Assembly: GCA_029378245.1 (NCBI GenBank)
Contig: JARKIF010000013.1
Coordinates: 806,001-870,000 of the forward strand
DNA from: Roridomyces roridus
Taxonomy: Eukaryota > Basidiomycota > Agaricomycetes > Agaricales > Mycenaceae
DNA: 64,000 bases
Direction of reading: 5' to 3'
Positions within the stretch are counted from its first letter, which is position 1, and each line of letters begins with the position of its first letter. The notes under the pieces were generated by a model, which was not told the origin of the DNA, searched no databases, and saw only the letters and a program-made list of their open reading frames with translations. This document shows positions 23,141 to 33,526 of the stretch, in pieces. A program made the translations under genes and the position numbers.

Positions 23141-23463
23141 TGTGATCCTGTACCCTCAGGTTCCGTGGGGTTTATATACTTTTCTACATGCTTGGCGTGT
23201 CTAAACTACTATGACTAAAGATTGTCCCTTCCCTCGGGTGTGCATCATCCTGATTATGTCCTCGAGGCTATTTCTGGCTCCCAACGTGTGTGTCACTCCT
23301 TGACAGCTCTTCTGATTGGTCCAATTCCGCCTTGGCGCAGATCCTGACATGCTAGCCATGACTGCGGTGAAACCCTGGGCCAACCCTGTGCCCTGGTCCA
23401 GACCGTGATGTCCGATCATCGCTTTGATCGTCTGCCGCAGCTCCGCTCCGTTCCGTGATCACA
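23141..23463 (+). repeat. Copia-like LTR candidate
   Basis: Starts TGTGATCCTGTACCC immediately after a purine tract (AGAAGGGGGGGGCATGA) and ends CCGTGATCACA, with a TATA-like TTTATATAC in between. Length 323 bp. The ends TGTGATC/GATCACA are inverted, as in LTRs. No internal domain or second LTR is seen nearby, so it would be a remnant. Confidence 0.45.
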
Positions 23464-24350
23464 TGATCAAACACTAGTACCAGTGCACGAGTTCGACTCG
23501 CCCACTTGTCATTTCCTTTCTGGATGTTCAGTCCGCGAAGTACCCCTCGGGGTCATTCTCCTCTTGGATCCTAAACTGCAAAGGCAACACCACTCTGTGG
23601 CTCGAGTCCACATTGCTCAACAACCGCTTGACACACCATCCCGCTGCAACAGCAACTGTATACATCATCTCGGACACTTCCGCGGAGGCTATCTCTTCGA
23701 GGAAAGCACTCCCGCTCAATTAATATACATCAATCTTGGTGCAACTGCACGCCAACTATGAATATCCTGCGGTACTCTCGACCAATGCTTGACATATTGT
23801 CTGGGCTTGTTATATCTCCTTGATATCTGTATCTCCGCATATCTGAGTCCCCGCGGGAAGCCTATTCGAGTCACTACAACCGACTCCTGATCGAACAGCC
23901 AAGCGTAGTGTACTGGAAACTCTCTCAATGCATCGTGAACACATTTGAATAGCAGCTCGGAGCTCAGCTCTATTCCTATCATTCTACCACCGGATCGAGG
24001 GGTGCTGGTATGCGTACCAAATCTCGATTTTGCGCTGTTTACACGCCTGCGCGGATACCAGTCGTATCACCGCTGGTCCAAATGTGCCGGTTACTCTTTC
24101 AGGATTGTTATCACATCTGGAAGAAGCCATCAATGTTCTCTTCCCATAGGGGATTCTCCGAGAAGGCCGGAGGATGAAAATCAATTTTTAATAGCATATA
24201 TAGCCTGTGCCGGTGTGCCGGATGTGCCGTGCCAGCCGGTCAACTAGTTCTGGCAGTCTCTTCCATAGATAAGAATTAACCTGAACTTTTGCAAAGCCTA
24301 CGGATGATCCATAACATGTTTCTTTGCAAAGGTTTTACTATACCAGCTGA

Positions 24351-25631
24351 TCCCGAACCCCGCAATAAACCGACGGTAGAAGTTGAGGAATCCAAGGAAG
24401 CTCTGCACCTCCTTGACCGTCTTGGGTTCTGCCCACTCCCGCACCCCCGCAACCTTTACGGGGTCCATCCGAATCTTCCAATCACCGATGATTACACCGA
24501 GGTATTCGACCTCGCGCTTCTCGAACTCACACTTCTCGGGTTTCAAGTACAAGTCGTTCTCCTGCAGGATTTGCAGCACCTCGCGCACCGTTCTCTGGTG
24601 CTCCTCCTTGTTGGAGGAATAAATCAAAATATCGTCCAAGTAGACAATAACCCGACCCTCCGCGATCTGTCGGACAAAGATATCGTTCATCATGCACTGG
24701 AAGGTCGCCGGCGAGTTCGTCAACCCGAAAAACACCACCAAGGGCTCGAACAACCCCCGATTAGTGATGAACGCTGCCTTCTCCTCGTCCCCCTCCTTTA
24801 TCCGGATATTGTTGTAACCCCATCGCACGTCCAGCTTCATGAACCACGTCGCGTTCCGAAGGTTATGCATTATCTCGGAAATCAGCGGTATCGGGTACCG
24901 GTTCTTGATCGTGATTGCGTTCAACCTTCGATAGTCTTGTACCGGTCGGAGCTTTCCGTCTTTCTTTTTTACGAAAAAGAAAGGAGATGCAAACGGGGAC
25001 TTCGAGGGACGTATACGTCCTGTCTTCAGGTGTTCTGCAATGAACTCGTCCAACTCCTTCTGTTCCGGGATCGATAGGGGAATAACCCGACCCCGGGCGG
25101 GTTCCGCCCCGTCCTTCAGTTCGATAGCGTGGTCCCAGCGCTTCCGTTCCGGTAGTTTGTCGAAGTCCTTCTTGTCAAAGACACTGCGAAATTCGTCCAG
25201 GTAATGAGCCGGCACAATATCCTCCATTGCCTGGTCGCCTTTCGCGTTGTGGGCCGCCGCTGCCAATTTCGTCGCAACCGAGCCCATAGCTCGGATATGT
25301 TCCGCATGCTGGGCGTCCTCTTCTTCGTAGATTCGGGTGACGAATACCCGATCGTCAGGTTCCAACCCATCTTCGTCTTCGGCCTCCCATTGCTTCCAGA
25401 GGCGCTCGGTGCGGCATGCGGGCGGGCAACGGGTAAAGGACAATTTTCCGTTACTCCAGTCGATCTCGGGGTTGTGTCGTTTCAGCCACTTGTACCCCAG
25501 AATGACATCCGTCTTCCCGGTGTTGGTCAAGGCGAAGGTCATCACTTCCTCATGATCCTCCACCGTTGTGCGCATTCTGACCACTTGTCGAATCTTGCCC
25601 CCCGCGTTGGGGGTGTTATCCGCGTTGTAGA
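24351..25631 (-). pseudogene. Ty3/gypsy pol, 5' part: protease end and reverse transcriptase
   Basis: Continuation of the same gypsy pol upstream of element A. It reads from the protease C-terminal part (TGKTDVILGYKWLKRHN) through the RT palm: FFVKKKDGKLRPVQDYRRLN, the catalytic YLDDILIYS, LKPEKCEFEKREVEYLG and the thumb/connection start FLGFLNFYRRFI. The frame is open for more than 400 codons. It ends where element A enters. On the other side it is joined, after removing the 412-bp MITE and one target copy, to the protease active-site segment in the same frame. Confidence 0.85.
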
Positions 25632-25639
25632 CCGGTACC
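25632..25639 (+). repeat. 8-bp target-site duplication, left copy
   Basis: CCGGTACC, identical to 26052-26059; flanks the hAT-type MITE in the gypsy protease region. Confidence 0.85.
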
Positions 25640-26051
25640 TAGGGATCGGCACCGTATTTTTTCCCACGCTAAGCTTTTGACCCGCCGTGGCTGCCCGGAG
25701 GATAGTGCCATTCCGGGGCCATACTCATAAGATAGCCCAAAGGGTTACCCAACTTTGTATATACTTTGTAGAATACATGTGTTTGCAGTATTGGAGAAAA
25801 TCACGAAACATTAGATCCGTATCCGTATGTCCGTATCGGTATAATCGGATGAGTTTCAGCACGGTTAAATCAGGGTGCGAGGGCCAAAGGAAAGAAGGGA
25901 CCAAAAAGTAGCAAGTTGGGGGTTTGAACTAGGATCAATTTGCACATGGCACACTACATTAACAAGCCACACCTTGGCCGTTACACCATGATATACATGG
26001 ATACGGACGTGATACGGTATACTTTTACGGATCGTACGGTGCCGATCCCTA
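25640..26051. mobile_element. hAT-type MITE, 412 bp, in gypsy protease
   Basis: Perfect 17-bp terminal inverted repeats (TAGGGATCGGCACCGTA) and perfect 8-bp duplications. Subterminal repeats of GGATACGG/CCGTATCC type are typical of hAT ends. Taking out the element and one duplication restores an open protease reading (LPMPVPVYNAD), which confirms the boundaries. No coding capacity. Confidence 0.9.
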
Positions 26052-26059
26052 CCGGTACC
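26052..26059 (+). repeat. 8-bp target-site duplication, right copy
   Basis: CCGGTACC, matching 25632-25639. Confidence 0.85.
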
Positions 26060-26637
26060 GGCATCGGAAGGTCCTCCACGTCGAGCCCATGCCTCTCAGC
26101 AAACGCCTGATTCATGAAGCCCTCCGCCGTAGCCCCGGTGTCCAACAGCCCTACCACCGTATACCCCCCGGAGGCTGGCCAAGTCCTGCACCACCATAGG
26201 GACCATCACCGAAACCCCGCCCATGGCGCGAATAAAGGAGGGCGGGTTCTGCAGCTCTTCAATCGCTGTAAGAGCATCGGGTAGATAGAGACGCAGTAGT
26301 TCCTCGACGTATTCTTCGGTAATTTCGGTGCGTCGGGTTTTGAACGTCCAATTCCGCAGCATCTCCACTGCGTGCGGCCGCTGCGCGTACATTCGGTCCA
26401 ACAGTCGCTCGGCGCTGTTCGGTGGTAGCCCCTTCCACGACGCCTTTGGGGTAGGGGGTACGACTTTGACCTTCTTTCGGGGTATCGGCTTCTTACTCCT
26501 CCACTCGGGGACAGGAGCGTCGGTTTCTTGTTCGTTGGCCACGATTTGAGAATCTTTGTCGTTCAATAGAGTATGAAATTGATTAGTGAACGACTTGGGT
26601 ACATGAGGTATCGAGGGAGACCGGGAGGACGTGGCTT
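26060..26637 (-). pseudogene. Ty3/gypsy protease region with frameshift
   Basis: Minus-strand frame following gag: a basic linker (KKPIPRKKVKVVPPTPK), then an aspartic protease with active-site LLDTGATAEGF. Near 26175 the frame changes by one base between QDLAS and GGYTVVG, in a run of Gs and Cs, so the copy cannot make a continuous protease without a correction. Confidence 0.7.
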
Positions 26638-27151
26638 TCAATCCCGGTCGTTGGAAAAATCCTCTGGGGACTCTTCATCCGAGTCCTCTTTGGTGTCAGG
26701 TTCTTCCACCATGGCACGGAACTGCGCGGTAACGTGCGCATGGGTCGGGCAGTTACGGCGAATGTGTCCTTTGAGCCCGCATCCATAGCAGTGAACTTCG
26801 CTGCTAGGTTGGCGACGGCCCGTATTCGTGCGATCGATATCCATGGGGGCCGGGACGTTGCTCGCAGTCGTAGCGATGCTGGTACGTATGGTGGGGTTGC
26901 TGGTATTGCTTCCTGAAGCGTTCGTGTTCGTGTTCGTGCGCTGGGTGCCGAATCGGTTGAACCCTTCAAGTCGTTTCGGGTTCTGTATCGGGTTCCGTCC
27001 CCCGCCTCCGTACGACCCCGAGTTGGGGTTCCCAGCTTTCCCGAATCCCGCCTTATCTCCCGTCAGGAGAGTATTCTTCAGGACGCGGAACTGTCTCTTG
27101 AGTCCATCACGCTTGATGGCTTCTTCTTTCCACCCTGCGTAGGTCAGCTGG
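26638..27151 (-). pseudogene. Ty3/gypsy gag, C-terminal part
   Basis: C-terminal half of gag with one CCHC zinc knuckle (CYGCGLKGHIRRNC) preceded by a Gly/Asn-rich linker and a helical piece (AGWKEEAIKRDGLKRQFR). The gag stop TGA at 26638 lies in a different frame from the following protease. The overlap contains a run of five T (minus strand), where a -1 slip would join the two frames. The N-terminal part of gag and the 5' LTR are missing: the frame is cut at 27152 by the left end of element B. Confidence 0.75.
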
Positions 27152-27457
27152 TACAGTACATCTTTTGCAAAGGACCATGCTATGTATAGTAGGGGTAATT
27201 TGCAAAGATCCTCACTAGTGAGCGTACAGCCACCGGGAGGTTAATTTGGTGAGTATGGCTCGGAAATCGCTCGGGAATCACTGCCCAGATATGATATATT
27301 TGATATATAGCATCAGACATCAAGTCCCATCAAAACCATGAAAAGAACATACCGGAACAAATGTCGGCATGATAGCTGATGTGATGCATCAAAAACATAA
27401 GTTGTAGAGCGGCTTGAGGGCTACAGGGGCTGTCAAGATGTGTTTTAGCCAAAAAGG

Positions 27458-27466
27458 CTTGGTTGA
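27458..27466 (+). repeat. 9-bp target-site duplication of the MULE, left
   Basis: CTTGGTTGA, identical to 33229-33237. Nine bases is the characteristic Mutator-type length. Confidence 0.92.
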
Positions 27467-27700
27467 GGATAATTCTATCCAGAAACCCGGGGTCCAGTAA
27501 GAAACCCCCCTTTGGGAAAATTTGTGCTATGTGGAAACCCGGGGTCGCGATGACGCCGGTGTCCGGAGCATTTTTGATGGTGGTCGCCGGGTGATGATGG
27601 CGATGGGTACATAGATACACCATGTCACGGACCAAGAACGGTCATGTAGTGTAACGGTAGTGGTGCGTGAATCCTTGTTGGCTGGGTTTATTGACAGCTA

Positions 27701-27862
27701 ACTGCATAATTCTGGAGCGCTCTCGAAAATACTTCACTCACAGTTTGACAGCTCTCCCACAACCCCCAGTGGTCGACACTGTGGAGTGCGGACCTCATTA
27801 GGAAGGTCGACGTCATGTACGGCCTATAAACCTTTTTTTCGGGTGCTCCAGAATTATGCAGT
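27701..27862. mobile_element. TA-flanked MITE, 162 bp, inside the MULE
   Basis: Inverted ends ACTGCATAATTCTGGAGC (left) and GCTCCAGAATTATGCAGT (right), each flanked by TA (27699-27700 and 27863-27864). This is a Stowaway/mariner-type organisation. It lies in the non-coding part of the MULE, downstream of the transposase stop. Confidence 0.75.
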
Positions 27863-28047
27863 TAGCTGGAATCATTCATTTCTCCTTTTTTGCTCTCAAA
27901 TGCCTGATCCAATGACTTCATTCCAGGTAGAGATGTCCGGTTTTCCGTCAACTCTCCCCGCTATGATGTCAGTCAGTCTTTGTGCCTTTCTCCCACTTTC
28001 GTTCTGACTGCAGCTGCGACACAGTGCTGGAATGGTATTCGACGGGA

Positions 28048-31000
28048 CTACTTAGTATTCAAAGGACAAGTGGAACGATAATGGCCTTCGCGTTTGCACA
28101 GCCGACACCGGCGAATCGTCTTTTTCTTCTTGGACGGAGGCTCCTCTAACTCCTCTTCCGCATCGTGATTCTCCTTCTCACGGCGCCTTTTCGCCGTCTG
28201 CCCGCCGCCGCCAGCAACTCTGGCTTCCGTCGCCCCAGTCAAGCGCTGAGTTCGGGGCCGTCCCTTGTGCCAGATTGGAGTGGGATCGTGGATGGTTGCT
28301 CGTGCGTGTTCTTCGTACCTTGTTTGTATAAGCTCGTGTTAATCCATGAAAACCGAGGAAAGTAAATAACCTACGCGATTCCGCTCAAGCTCTGCAGCAA
28401 CTGATCAACTTGCTCCCGGGTTTGAGCATGGTTTAGCAAGGGACGAATCGCGGCTTGGACTTTGTGAAACACCTCGCGTGCAGGCAGGGTCTCCGTAGCG
28501 GGGCACACTTTTGTGCCAACCCCACTGGTCAAGATGGTATCCTTCGATGGACGGGTGAGACCAAAATCAGGGGGCGGCATCGGCGTCAAGTCAATACGAA
28601 TCTGGTCTTGCTGGACCGTTCGCTGCTTTGTGACCGCTGGGAGCGTGTTAAGATCAAGCTCAGGGTCTTGGTACCATCTGTAAACACGTCAGGACTCAGA
28701 ATACTATGGAATATAAACACCCACCGAGAGCGAATCAGGCCTAAATGAAAGGGAAGATCGTGGATTGTTGTCCAAAGGGCAAAGTAGTGGCGGCAGGTTA
28801 GCCCAAGATTCGTGTCCATACAACAGTCACAGAGGTATCTGCCGTCGCGAAGCAGTACCACATAATGTGCTGCAGCTGTGGTTCGATGAACAACACGAAT
28901 GAGATGCTTGACTCGGAGACCCCGTTGTCGTATCAAGTTCATTAGCCACTTTGCGCTGATATAAACGGTATCGTTCTCAAACACATTGATCATTTGCTAC
29001 AGGTATAGATGAGATATAAATGAAGAGCGAAGAAAGAGAACACGCACGGTATCATCCTCACCCTCCGAAAATCCGACTTCTTGCTGGATTTGTAGGGCGT
29101 ATGCATCCTTGAGCGGACAGTGAGAATACTAGAAAAATCACCAAGCTGAACGTACCCAGTCTCGCACACCAGAGGGTAATTGAACAACTTCAACAACATA
29201 AAACATGCTCTCCTCCATCTCCCGTCGGCATTTTTCATTGGCGTACGGACCCCCATATTCACGGAGCTGGTTGATTACGGGTAGGAACAGCGCCTCCAGG
29301 TTCTTCACATGATGCCTACGAGACGACTGGTCTTCATGTGAGCAAGGTGGACAACAATGCAGCTCCGGCGTACTTACTTGCCGCTGTCTGATGAGATCGT
29401 TCTCCGTCTGCTCGTCCGTGCGGGCGTTCAGTCCATCAAATAACTGAAGCAGCGTCTTCTTTGGGCCTCCAATGATCTTGTTGACTCGATTCTCAGACTC
29501 TACTCGGCCAGTCGTGCGCACTCCGGCTGTGAATGTACTGCTAATCCAGGCCCACGCCCAGCGCTGACGGCAGGAATAGAGCTCCGCATCCAGATATTGT
29601 TTTGCAGCTGGGTACACGGTGGTAAGCTGCATCCAGAGGCGGTCAAACTCTTCAGGAGATACAGCACGATAGGCGGCCCAGAAGTCTCGTTGAAACGATT
29701 CCCAGTTGACTCCCAACTTGGGACGAAGATTTTGGGCAACGTTGGTGTTCAGATGACTGAGACAGTAGACGTGTAGGGCAGTTGGAATGGTATCGCTGGC
29801 AGCAGCGATGAGAGCTTTGTCTCTATCTGATCCGAAGACCTCGGGAGCACGGCCTACGGACTTGAGATGTTCTTGAAGAACCCATCTGTGCGTCTCCGTG
29901 TCTTCTTTTTCGTGCAGTGCATACCATCCGTTTCGAGATTTGCCAAAATTGTCAATGATGATACCGATATCGAGAGGGTAACCTAGAATAGTCAGTAAGT
30001 AGACAGGCTGAGGCCAAAAGCAACAACGTACCATACTGGTTACGGTTGTAGGTATTATCATTCAAGAGAATATCCCAATACCGCCGACAGAGGGACACCT
30101 GAGCTGGTGATTGCCAAAAAAGACCAACAAGGACCTGGTCCTCGTTAAGCCGAGCTGAGTAGCGCCAGCCATGCTCGATCTCCGACTTCTTGGAGAGTGC
30201 GTCAAGAACAGCTGCAGCGTCACCACCAAGACGAGTTACATCGTCTCGAGCCTCGCGTCGCGCAGCATTCAACATGTTGGTGACTTGTCGCGGCTCAAGC
30301 AAGTGGTCCGGGAAGGACTCGGCAAGGATTTTGCCAACCTGAGTGCGCGAGAAGTTGCTTGTACTGTTGGCGTACTTGGCTGTCAGGGCGCGCTGATCTT
30401 TTGTCGGAGGACGTGCCGCAGTTCCGCCCGGTGGGAGCTGAGGTGGATGGTTATGTTTGAAGTCGGTCATGGACACATGCCAAGTTCCATCAGCAGCAGA
30501 GCGGCTGAGGTTGACGTGCGCCATGCACTCCGTCTTGATCGTTTTCCCGCGCCGGTGGTCAGAGGGATCGATAGCCGAGAGATGGATAGGGACATGGCGA
30601 TAATAGTGGTTGCATCGTAAGCTGACCCGCTTTGCAATGTCATTGACTTTCTTGGTCTGGCCCTTGCGCCAAATATGGCCTCGGCCGGATTCGAGAGTGT
30701 ACACATCGGCTTGACCCTCTTCGAAGGTGTTGTATGTTTTACCGATGTGAATATCACCCACAATCTCAAGCGGAGCTCGCTGGAAGTTCGAGATGTTTGC
30801 AAGTGGGCGGGGTTTGATATCCACCGCCCGGGAGGAGTTGGTGGGTACGGAGGTGAGATGGGAAATAACGACAACGTCGTCGTCGTCGTCTTCTGGGTCC
30901 TTGAGGACAACGGTCCCAAATGATTGGCGAGGGTTGTGAGGCTCCGGAGAAGGTGATCGCGTTAGATCAATAGTAGCGTCTTGGATCTCCCTCTTGAAGG

Positions 31001-32657
31001 AGCGAGTCGGACGGCATGGTGGACTGCCAAGCGGACTGGACCCGGTCAAATCAATAACACTCTCATCGTCGGAGTCATCGCTGCCTCCATCGGAATGCAG
31101 AATGATAGAGGGCGTAAACGGGAGAGCCGGTAGCCGAGAAAGAGGCATTGTCTGTGCCGCCGACGATGAGATGGGCAACTGCTAAGAGGCTAGACTTTAG
31201 ATATGAATAGAACACATGCATCGAAGCGCACCTTGGGACCAGGCACATAGATCGCTGGCTGCTTTGCAACCTCTTCAACGAATCGATTTATAGGATGGTT
31301 GACCTCGAAGGAGTTGAGAGATTGTCGTGAAGCAATTACTTGAAAAACTTACAGTCGGACGATGAAGGTTGTAGTCCATGAATCCATATGGCCCATCGTC
31401 AATGGCATTGGCCTCTTCAAGCGTGGCAGGTGCAAGCAAGCATGGGGTTGTCCATTCATCGGCTGGCTGAAAAGGATGTTAATTGAATGAAAGACGGAGC
31501 TTTGAAGGACTTGCCGCATCACACCATACGGCAGTGAAGTGATACGTGATGAGGTCTCGAATGGCGCTGTCCCGTAGGCTCGGAGATGCCTCGTTGGTCC
31601 ACACAGTGGCGGGTGATGTCGCATGATTGAGGGCGATGAAGTTTACTGCAGCGATACCGCAGCTGCCGGACTGTGGCCCCTGACGCTCAGCGATTCCTCC
31701 GCCCGTGATATGTGGAGGACATAAATGACCCGTTCGATTTAAAAACCACGCCAACGATGGTAGAACATCCGGTGCGGCTGAACCGCCCAGAGAATCACCA
31801 AGGAGCAGATTGGCGGCTGAAGTTGTGCGATATCTAAAGCCTGTATAATGGTTTGATTGGCAGGAAGATATCGACACGGTTGCCGACGGAAGAGCCCGAA
31901 GGCGTCGACGAAGGAGGTGAAGGTTGGTGCTGAACTTCTGGGGATTTTGTGCGTAGAGATACCTCAAGTCCTGGCAAAAGGATGTCGGTAGGATGAGGAA
32001 CGATGGATCATCTCTGGTCTTGATTGCTTCTTGAAGGTAGAGGAGCTCCAAAAGCGCATTCAGGACATCTTCCTCCAGCCATGTCTCTCCCAGAAGGCAC
32101 GAGAGCTTCCAAAGCGGAAAATCTGTGATCCGGAAGCCGACTACGGGGGCGAAGATGGACAGGCGGCCGAATCGCTCGATATCCTCGGGTGAGAGTAGAG
32201 CATTGGACAAGATGTGCCGATAGAGATTTTGCGCGCCGAGGACAGCAGAGCGATTGTTATTGATGGTGATAAGTAAACGTATCTACATTTGCGTCAAGTT
32301 TAGTAGGGATAGCAATGATTCATCACTGACTTTGGAAAAATGGAGATGTAAAGCGCTGGCAGAACCGCCCACATTCAGGAGGAGGGTTACAGATCGTGAC
32401 CCGTTCTGGAAGGCACTTTCGAGGTCCCGAGTGATGGGAAGCAGGTCTTTGAGTGGAGGAATGAGCTCTCCCGGTAGGATAACGACCCCACTCGCTGTTG
32501 TGGGTGTTTCATTGCTAAAACACCAACGCTGGACAATGCTTGTGCTCGAAATGGTGGGGTAGTCCAGGTCTAGGACGCGCGAGAAGGTGAGAGAGGCAAA
32601 ATAGGGTATAGAAAATTTTAGAGTCGCTGCCGGTGCAGCATACTCAGAGAGTAACAT
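28048..32657 (-). CDS. Ulp1-like cysteine protease fused to MULE transposase
   Basis: One gene of about 1390 residues whose exons all join in frame. Residues about 1-365: Ulp1/C48-type protease with the order His (SNHYTGFRY, ~254), Asp (LLGDSLGG, ~272), Gln and Cys (GPQSGSCGIAA, ~313/317). Then a short linker, an acidic Ser-rich part, and a FAR1/WRKY-like DNA-binding region (CNHYYRHVPIHL, FKHNHP). The MULE core has Asp (ILLNDNTYN, ~802), Asp (VFGSDRDKA, ~863) and Glu (TGRVESENR, ~972). A SWIM-type zinc site follows (CDCCMDTNLGLTCRHYF), then GRPRTQRLTG and a C-terminal CCHC knuckle (CRLCKREGHYRSTC). One intron (31514-31467) uses a GC donor (GCAAGT). The start ATG at 32655-32657 is the first in frame. 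The single-gene fusion depends on the introns at 31514, near 31364 and near 31230; two adjacent genes remain possible. Confidence 0.78.
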
Positions 32658-33228
32658 GGTGGGTTGTGAGATGGATGCTCAGGCCCTTGCAGAGTCGTTA
32701 TACTTGATTTCGTCGCCCCCCTCAGTCATCGTTGCAAGAGCTTAAAGAATAGGCATGGATTCAAACAAGTGGATGAAACATTGTCGGCGTGTATTATCCC
32801 TGGAAAATGGAGAACAGATTTAGAAAAAGCTCAAGAAATCCCCAAGTGGTATACCTTACTACTCCGTCCCTGAGGTGAACCAGGGCGCTGGGCGCTGGGC
32901 ATCAAGAACGAGAATATTCAGCACAACGGTCGCCATTGACCAAGCTCCGATGCTTTCTGAGTGCTTCCGATTGGAAGTGCTTGGACCATTTGGCAATGCC
33001 GTGCGCTCCACGGTGGGACTGGATGCAGGGGAGTGAGGTCGTCGTCGTCGTCGTCGTTGGAAACTTGGAGGATCACATTGATGGATTTGTTTAGCTCAGC
33101 CGTGAACCGACCGGTGGTGATCCGGCTGTCCGGCCGTAGAAACCCATCATGCAAAATATTTGTACAGCAGGGTTTCTAAATAAGAGGGGGTTTCTTACTG
33201 GACCCCGGGTTTCTGGATAGAATTATCC

Positions 33229-33237
33229 CTTGGTTGA
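33229..33237 (+). repeat. 9-bp target-site duplication of the MULE, right
   Basis: CTTGGTTGA, matching 27458-27466. Confidence 0.92.
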
Positions 33238-33431
33238 GCTGTTAAATGCAAAATACTTTCCCAAACCAGAGTCTTTTCAATCAACTTGCTGGGTAGAGGG
33301 TCCAAAAGGCAGATTCACAGGATTTGATCACACGCACTATGGACAGACGGTCATTTTTCATAATGACTGAACACTATATCCAAAGTGCTTGAGGCAGGCG
33401 GAGTTACCTGTCAGGCCCTGGACAATCATCC

Positions 33432-33526
33432 TTAATGGTTGCTTGGTCTATTGGTCTCTCTCGTTTGATCCATTAATATTATCCCTCTTTTTGCTGGAGG
33501 TCACGGGTTCAATCCCTGCCCGTTAG
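33432..33526 (+). other. tRNA-like / Pol III-type sequence
   Basis: A-box-like TTGCTTGGTCTATTGG, B-box-like GGGTTCAATCCC, a possible acceptor pair (TTAATGG with CCGTTAG, two wobbles) and an immediate run of eight T (33527-33534). The middle is about 20 bases too long and has no clean anticodon stem, so it is more likely a tRNA-derived relic (SINE-like) than a working tRNA gene. Confidence 0.3.

Larger units (their letters stand above)
19859..24350. mobile_element. Element A: 4.49-kb element with 898-bp inverted arms, inserted in gypsy pol
   Basis: Arms 19859-20756 and 23453-24350 are reverse complements with no length difference: all ORFs in one arm reappear with identical translation in the other. 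The ends read TCAGCTGGTATAGTAAAACC inward from both sides, followed by repeated TTTGCAAA blocks. It splits the gypsy pol frame. Each arm carries a TATA-like box (GGCTATATATGC) and short ORFs. The 2.7-kb middle is a different, decayed sequence with a copia-like LTR at its right. No complete transposase is visible, so it looks non-autonomous or foldback-like. Confidence 0.75.
27467..33228 (-). mobile_element. Complete Mutator-like element (MULE), 5762 bp
   Basis: Terminal inverted repeats of about 43 bp (27467-27509 and 33186-33228), starting GGATAATTCTATCCAG and almost perfect, with a perfect 9-bp duplication outside. One long minus-strand gene occupies 28048-32657. The intact ends, intact duplication and open gene suggest a recent insertion. 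It sits within element B. Confidence 0.9.

Noticed and set aside
28390..28600. Plus-strand ORFs through the MULE gene
   Set aside because: Antisense shadows of the transposase exons.
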